36,044 nt of DNA from an uncultured Fidelibacterota bacterium (lineage in GTDB: Bacteria > Fidelibacterota > Fidelibacteria > Fidelibacterales > Fidelibacteraceae): NCBI GenBank assembly GCA_937862595.1, contig CALMFL010000310.1, positions 1-36,044 of the forward strand. The letters are read 5' to 3'. The first letter of the stretch is position 1; each line of letters begins with the position of its first letter. A program made the position numbers and the translations under genes. The notes under the pieces were generated by a model. It did not search any database, had not been told where the DNA came from, and was given only the letters and a program-made list of their open reading frames with translations. Below are positions 31,527 to 36,044 of this stretch, in pieces.

Positions 31527-32654
31527 ATGGCACATGCATATACGCCCGGACTTAAGGTAATACCGAAAACGGTTGTTCATAAAACGCGCCGCCTTCCCAT
31601 GAAGGGAGAGGTAACGGTGAAAAAAGGCGACAACATCAAAGCGGATGACGTCGTCGCGACGACGAACCTTCCCGGAAATGTCGTACCGGTCAATCTCGCC
31701 AATATGCTGAATATCGAAGCAAGCGAGATCATGGAGATCCTGATCAAAAAACCGGGCGATACGATCAAAGAGGGCGATATCATCGCCGAGACTCCCGGAC
31801 TGTTCGGGTTCTTTAAGACCAAGGCGCACGCACCCGCAAGCGGGACGCTGGAGGCGGTATCCGGCATCACCGGACAGGCCATCATTCGCGAAGCGCCCAT
31901 TCCCGTCTCGGTCCAGGCCTATATTGACGGAAAGGTTACCGCGATCATCGAGGATGAAGGCGTTGAGGTCAGCACCATGGCGGCATTCATTCAGGGGATC
32001 TTCGGGATCGGCGGCGAACGGCGCGGTGAAATAAAAGTGATCACCCCGGATACGACGACGACGATCACCGACGATATGATCCATGACGACTGCAAGGGCA
32101 AGGTCCTGGTGGGCGGATCTTTTCTGACCCATAAGGCCTTTATGAAAGCACAGCGCGTCGGCGCCACGGGAGTGGTTGTCGGCGGATTCAACTACAGCGA
32201 CATCAAAAAGATCGTCGGGTATGACATCGGCGTTGCCATTACGGGACAGGAAGAGATCAACACGACGCTGATCATTACCGAAGGATTCGGCGAAGTCCAC
32301 ATGGCGCAGCAAACTTTTGATCTGTTAAGGGCGCATGAAGGCCGGATGGCTTCCATTAACGGCGCCACGCAGATACGGGCGGGCGTGATCCGGCCCGAGA
32401 TCATCATTCCGATCGAAGGGAACGAAGACCTGAAAGAAAAGCATGCCGAACTGTTCGGCATGGAACCCGGCACCGAAGTTCGGGTGATCCGCGCGCCTTA
32501 TTTCGGCATGCTGGGCGAAGTAACGGCGTTGCCCCATGAACTTCAGCGCCTGGAATCGGGTTCTCTGGCCCGTGTGGCAAAGGTTAAGCTCTACGAAACG
32601 CAAAAAGAGGTACTCCTTCCGCGCGCCAATCTGGAGATGATCGAAAAAACATAG
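31527..32654 (+). CDS. hammerhead / KOW-like protein paired with the GlmL-like gene; function unknown
   Basis: A 375-residue cytosolic protein. The N-terminal 130 residues contain two hammerhead-like segments (GEVTVKKGDNIKADDVVAT and KKPGDTIKEGDIIAET), then HAPASGTLEAV, like biotinyl/lipoyl or RnfC-type folds. The lysine of an attachment motif is missing. A middle part, GKVLVGGSFLTHKAFMKAQ followed by GATGVVVGGF, looks like an alpha/beta domain. Near the C-terminus, EVRVIRAPYFGMLGEVTALP resembles a KOW motif, followed by LPRANLEMIE. AAAAGGAG lies six bases before the ATG. I recognise the pairing with a GlmL-like ASKHA protein, but not its biochemical role. A membrane anchor or signal peptide is absent. 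Confidence 0.75.
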   Translation: MAHAYTPGLKVIPKTVVHKTRRLPMKGEVTVKKGDNIKADDVVATTNLPGNVVPVNLANMLNIEASEIMEILIKKPGDTIKEGDIIAETPGLFGFFKTKAHAPASGTLEAVSGITGQAIIREAPIPVSVQAYIDGKVTAIIEDEGVEVSTMAAFIQGIFGIGGERRGEIKVITPDTTTTITDDMIHDDCKGKVLVGGSFLTHKAFMKAQRVGATGVVVGGFNYSDIKKIVGYDIGVAITGQEEINTTLIITEGFGEVHMAQQTFDLLRAHEGRMASINGATQIRAGVIRPEIIIPIEGNEDLKEKHAELFGMEPGTEVRVIRAPYFGMLGEVTALPHELQRLESGSLARVAKVKLYETQKEVLLPRANLEMIEKT

Positions 32655-32663
32655 GGATCCCTT

Positions 32664-34085
32664 ATGAAAAACACAAATCGCCTGCTGCTTTTTCTGCTCG
32701 TTATCATCATGGCGACAGGATGCAAACCGATAGACGACCATATCGCAAAGGGACAGTTTGCCATGGCACAAAAAAAGATCAAGCGCATGATCGCATCGGA
32801 CCGGCTGAGCCCGAGGGAAAAGATCGAAATGGAAAACAAAGCGGACCTGATGCATCGTATCGAGATCGATTTCAACAAATCGCTCGAAGACATTCTCCCG
32901 TTCATTCATCAGTATTATCCTGACGTCACCCCGGCGCAGATAAAAAAATGGGAAAGCGAAAAATCACTGGAAAAAATGACCCTAAACGGCAAAGACCGAT
33001 ATTTTGTCCGGGCGGCTCAAAATTTGTTCCGCATCGACAGCGAAGCAAAAAAACGTAAAATCGAAACGGATGGCGAAACAAAAGACAAGCTTGATGTGTT
33101 CATTGAAAAAAATCTTCCGGAAGTCCTCACTTACCTGAAGAGCACCTCCGGCACAACAGGAAAACCCGTCCGCATGAAATTCACCTATACCCTTACCGTC
33201 GATGCCGATGCCGTTCCCCGCGGAGAAACGGTCCGCTGCTGGCTGCCGTTCCCGCGTGAGGGAGGCGCGCGCCAGAGCGACGTGAAGCTCCTTTCGGCCA
33301 GCTGCGAGGACTACGTGATCGCCCCGAACAATTATTTACAGCGGACGCTTTATATGCAGAAGCCCGCCGTTGCCGGCGAACCGACGGTCTTTGAGATCGC
33401 CTTCTCCACCACCGCCCGCCCGCAATGGTTCGACCTGGAAAATCTTGACATCAAACCGTATCAAAAGGATTCCGGGCTTTACCGGAAGTACACCGAAGAA
33501 CGATACCCGCATCTGACCTTTACGCCTTCGGTAAAAGCGCTTTCCCGGACGATCGTCGGCGACGAGACCGACCCTTACCGGATCAGCCGGAAGCTGTTCC
33601 ATTACATCAGCGCCCATTATCCCTGGGCCAGCGCCCGGGAGTATTCGACGATCGAACACATTCCGGACTATGTCATCGAGAACAAACACGGAGACTGCGG
33701 ACAGGTCACCCTGCTCTTTATGGTCCTTGCCCGCTATAACGGCATACCCGCCCGCTGGCAAAGCGGTTGGATGCTGCATCCCGGAAGCGTGAACCTGCAC
33801 GACTGGTGCGAGGTCTATTTTGAGGGTGTCGGCTGGGTCCCCGTCGACCAGTCGTTCGGACGGAGAGAACTGCAGGATCCCGATCAGGCCGACTTCTATC
33901 TGGGCGGACTGGACGCCTACCGCCTGATCGTCAATGACGATTACGGCATGCCGCTCTTCCCCGACAAACATTATCTGCGGAGCGAAACCGTTGATTTTCA
34001 GCGCGGAGAAGTGGAGTGGCGCGGCGGCAATCTGTATTTCGACACCTGGGATTATCACATGGAAGTAGAGTATTTAAATCAATAG
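32664..34085 (+). CDS. transglutaminase-like lipoprotein
   Basis: A 473-residue lipoprotein. The signal MKNTNRLLLFLLVIIMATGC has C20. Residues about 30-160 are helical and lysine-rich, without a recognised domain. A beta-rich region (about 170-255) precedes a transglutaminase-like core with the catalytic triad C345 (KHGDCGQ), H379 (NLHDWCEVY) and D395 (WVPVDQSFG). Bacterial members act as peptidases or amidases on peptides or peptidoglycan, outside the cytosol; the substrate here is unknown. It starts nine bases after the hammerhead gene, so it is in the same transcript, though its location differs from its partners. The next gene follows after 13 bases. Confidence 0.9.
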   Translation: MKNTNRLLLFLLVIIMATGCKPIDDHIAKGQFAMAQKKIKRMIASDRLSPREKIEMENKADLMHRIEIDFNKSLEDILPFIHQYYPDVTPAQIKKWESEKSLEKMTLNGKDRYFVRAAQNLFRIDSEAKKRKIETDGETKDKLDVFIEKNLPEVLTYLKSTSGTTGKPVRMKFTYTLTVDADAVPRGETVRCWLPFPREGGARQSDVKLLSASCEDYVIAPNNYLQRTLYMQKPAVAGEPTVFEIAFSTTARPQWFDLENLDIKPYQKDSGLYRKYTEERYPHLTFTPSVKALSRTIVGDETDPYRISRKLFHYISAHYPWASAREYSTIEHIPDYVIENKHGDCGQVTLLFMVLARYNGIPARWQSGWMLHPGSVNLHDWCEVYFEGVGWVPVDQSFGRRELQDPDQADFYLGGLDAYRLIVNDDYGMPLFPDKHYLRSETVDFQRGEVEWRGGNLYFDTWDYHMEVEYLNQ

Positions 34086-34098
34086 AAAGGAATATTAA

Positions 34099-35121
34099 AT
34101 GAAAAGGATCTTACTGATTATGGCAGCAGCAGCAATGATGTTTACGGCCTGTTCGGACAAGCCCGCCCTTACGCCGGCACAGATCGACTTCTTTACGGCA
34201 ATGGGAGAAAAAATCCCCTACATGAAACCCGATACGACCGTTGTGCTTGCCGCGACCTCAAAATTCGAGATCAGGAACACGGATATTATGGATAATGTGT
34301 ATCAGGGAATGCGCGGGGACATCAGCATTATCAACAATGTCGACCCCTCCCGGATCGAAGCCTTCATCATGCAGATCGTCACATTGAAAGCCCAGCAGGA
34401 CATCCTGCTCGCCGAGGCTAAAAAAGAAGGATTGACCGTATCAAAAGACACCGTAGAAGCCTTCATTGAAAAGAACCTCTATGCCCCTAACGGCGGCAAA
34501 GAAGCATTTCTTGAACAGCTGAAACTCCAGCAGGTCGACATTGAGTTCGTACGCGACGACACCCGCAAGAATATGCTGATCATGAAGTACATTGAAGAGA
34601 TCGCGCTCGCCGGTGTGAATGCGGACGTATCCGATCCGGAGATCAGGACTTATTTTGAAGAGAACAAGGAACAGTATTCCCAGGAAACCGCCACGGTTCG
34701 GCACATTCTCTTCCTGACCCAGGGCAAGGGCGATCTGGAGAAAGCCACCACCAAAGAACTGGCGGAAAACGTGCTGGATCGCGCGCGCAGCGGTGAAGAT
34801 TTCATTCTCCTCGTGTCCGATTACAGCGAAGATCCCGGTTCGAACACAAACGGCGGCCTCTACGCCGATTTCCCGCGCGGCCGCATGGTCCAGGCGTTTG
34901 AAGATGCGAGTTTCACGCTTCCCGTGGGCAGTATCAGCGATCTGGTGGAAACCCCCTACGGATACCATATCATCAAGGTCGAAGACCGCAAATCCGGCAA
35001 AAAACTGGAAGAGGTTCGCGAACAGATCGAAGCCATTCTTTCCGAGCAGAAAAAAGAAGCGGCCTTCCCCCCTGTTCTTGACAGCCTTGTGACCGCATAC
35101 GAATTCCGTTTTACCCTTTAA
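34099..35121 (+). CDS. parvulin-type peptidyl-prolyl isomerase lipoprotein
   Basis: A 340-residue lipoprotein. The signal MKRILLIMAAAAMMFTAC has C18. A helical chaperone-like region (about 75-190) precedes one clear parvulin domain (about 198-300): TATVRHILFLTQGKG, then YSEDPGSNTNGGLYADFPRG and VGSISDLVETPYGYHIIKVE. This is the architecture of PrsA/PpiC foldases. It is the fourth foldase of this kind in the window. AAGGAA precedes the ATG. A strong hairpin terminator follows, so it ends the operon that begins with the GlmL-like gene. Confidence 0.93.
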   Translation: MKRILLIMAAAAMMFTACSDKPALTPAQIDFFTAMGEKIPYMKPDTTVVLAATSKFEIRNTDIMDNVYQGMRGDISIINNVDPSRIEAFIMQIVTLKAQQDILLAEAKKEGLTVSKDTVEAFIEKNLYAPNGGKEAFLEQLKLQQVDIEFVRDDTRKNMLIMKYIEEIALAGVNADVSDPEIRTYFEENKEQYSQETATVRHILFLTQGKGDLEKATTKELAENVLDRARSGEDFILLVSDYSEDPGSNTNGGLYADFPRGRMVQAFEDASFTLPVGSISDLVETPYGYHIIKVEDRKSGKKLEEVREQIEAILSEQKKEAAFPPVLDSLVTAYEFRFTL

Positions 35122-35137
35122 AAAAACGGCACAGCAT

Positions 35138-35170
35138 AAAAAGGCGTCCGTTTCGGCGGATGCCTTTTTT
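35138..35170 (+). terminator. rho-independent terminator after the fourth foldase gene
   Basis: AAAAAGGCGTCCG (35138-35150) pairs with CGGATGCCTTTTT (35157-35169), with one G-U pair, a six-base TTTCGG loop and a T-run. It separates this operon from the S41 protease. Confidence 0.88.
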
Positions 35171-35285
35171 ATTGAAAAAAGATTTTATATTTTGCGGAAT
35201 TCAGAAACAAAGCGTAGGAGATGTGCGATAAATTTTTATATTATTATTGAAAAACACACGGGCAATCATGGAGAAAGAGAATATT

Positions 35286-36044
35286 ATGGCGTTCATAAAG
35301 AGAAATAAAAGAACCATTATACTGTCAATGGTCCTGCTGGCGCTTGTTCTGAGCATCTCGCAAATATCAAGGCTGAAGGCGGACGCAAAAGACATTTATG
35401 AAAAACTGCAGGTGCTGACGGATATCATCGGCATCGTCAATGAGAATTACGTTGAAGATGTCAACTGGGACAACACCATGGAAGGAGCCTATCGGGGGTT
35501 ATTGGAAGAACTGGACCCGCACTCAACCTTCATCCCGGCCAAGCGCTTTGAATCCGTCAAGGAAGAATTTGAAGGAGAGTTCCAGGGCATCGGCATCGAA
35601 TATGATATTATCGACGGATATATTACCGTCATTTCACCCATCATCGGCACACCCGCGGAACAGGTCGGCCTGCAATCGGGAGATAAATTCCTGAAGATCG
35701 ACAATGAATCCGCCTACAAGATCACCCGCGACGAGACAAAAAACCGGCTGCGCGGGAAAAAGGGAACCAAGGTCGTCGTGAACGTTTTGCGGCAGGGGAC
35801 CAAAGAACCCTTTGACGTGGTCATCACCCGGGATGACATTCCCCTGTATTCGGTGTCGGGTTATTTTATGATCGACAAGGAGACCGGCTATGTCCTTCTG
35901 AACCGGTTTTCCGAGAAGACCCACAAAGAATTCACAGACGCCATGGAAGCGCTTCTTGCCGAAGGAATGCGCACCGTGATCCTGGACCTTCGCTATAACA
36001 GCGGCGGCTACATGAACCAGGCGATCGACATCCTGGATGAATTT
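35286..36044 (+). CDS. S41 C-terminal processing peptidase (CtpA/Prc type), C-terminus beyond window
   Basis: 253 codons are open to the right edge, so the gene is partial. An uncleaved signal anchor (about residues 10-27) follows the basic MAFIKRNKR start. LDPHSTFIPAKRFESVKEEFEGEFQGIGIE at about 77-105 is typical of CtpA, written here as motif only in part: DPHS, FxGIG. A PDZ domain lies at about 98-180 (GTPAEQVGLQSGDKFLKID). The S41 core begins with VILDLRYNSGG near 232. The catalytic Ser-Lys pair lies beyond the window. Such proteases trim or degrade periplasmic proteins. The ATG at 35286 has GAAAGAG upstream; an in-frame ATG at 35268 would add six residues. It has its own promoter region after the terminator at 35170. 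Confidence 0.93.
   Translation, partial: MAFIKRNKRTIILSMVLLALVLSISQISRLKADAKDIYEKLQVLTDIIGIVNENYVEDVNWDNTMEGAYRGLLEELDPHSTFIPAKRFESVKEEFEGEFQGIGIEYDIIDGYITVISPIIGTPAEQVGLQSGDKFLKIDNESAYKITRDETKNRLRGKKGTKVVVNVLRQGTKEPFDVVITRDDIPLYSVSGYFMIDKETGYVLLNRFSEKTHKEFTDAMEALLAEGMRTVILDLRYNSGGYMNQAIDILDEF

Overview
The window is a 36 kb, gene-dense bacterial chromosome segment of roughly 50-55% G+C. There are no rRNAs, tRNAs, insertion sequences, prophage genes or CRISPR arrays that I can see. The organism looks like a Gram-negative anaerobe of the FCB superphylum, perhaps a candidate phylum such as Marinimicrobia, KSB1 or Cloacimonadota. Four things point that way: a secreted beta-helix protein with a type IX secretion (Por) C-terminal sorting domain, many lipoproteins and SurA-like periplasmic foldases, a class I (strict-anaerobe type) hybrid cluster protein, and a DUF2851 protein. 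The exact phylum cannot be fixed from sequence reading alone.

Layout. (1) 1-3575: a DUF2851 gene running off the left edge (minus strand), then a Crp/Fnr regulator (minus) divergent from hcp. A perfect GTAAC-N4-GTTAC palindrome lies between regulator and hcp, matching the HcpR operator type. (2) 3722-13662: a tight plus-strand run of nrnA-like DHH phosphoesterase, ispH, pdxS, pdxT, a LiaF-like membrane protein, the secreted beta-helix protein, mnmE and mnmG. Most junctions overlap or are very short. (3) 13978-14253: a small RRM RNA-binding protein with its own leader and terminator. (4) 14499-18262, minus strand: dapF and, overlapping it by ATGA, a large receiver/ATP-grasp fusion related to PEP synthase but lacking the phosphohistidine and PEP-binding domains. 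(5) 18334-18447: two perfect 16-bp parS centromere sites, one between dapF and mfd and one inside the first codons of mfd. (6) 18409-25401: mfd and three consecutive parvulin-type foldases. The middle one appears to start at an ATT codon. (7) 25462-25636: a cluster of DnaA boxes and a very AT-rich stretch just upstream of dnaN, a strong oriC candidate. (8) 25637-29563: dnaN, an outer-membrane-type lipoprotein, recF and cdsA. (9) 29672-36044: a GlmL/MutL-family ASKHA protein paired with a hammerhead/KOW-like protein of unknown function, a transglutaminase lipoprotein, a fourth parvulin lipoprotein, and an S41 C-terminal processing protease running off the right edge.

How it fits together. dnaN/recF, mnmE/mnmG, two parS sites and several DnaA boxes mark this as origin-proximal DNA, although dnaA and parAB are not in the window. 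The remaining genes serve isoprenoid, PLP, diaminopimelate and phospholipid synthesis, tRNA wobble modification, transcription-coupled repair, nitrosative-stress defence and folding of outer-membrane or secreted proteins. The least explained parts are the receiver/ATP-grasp protein, the GlmL-hammerhead pair and the ATT-initiated foldase.
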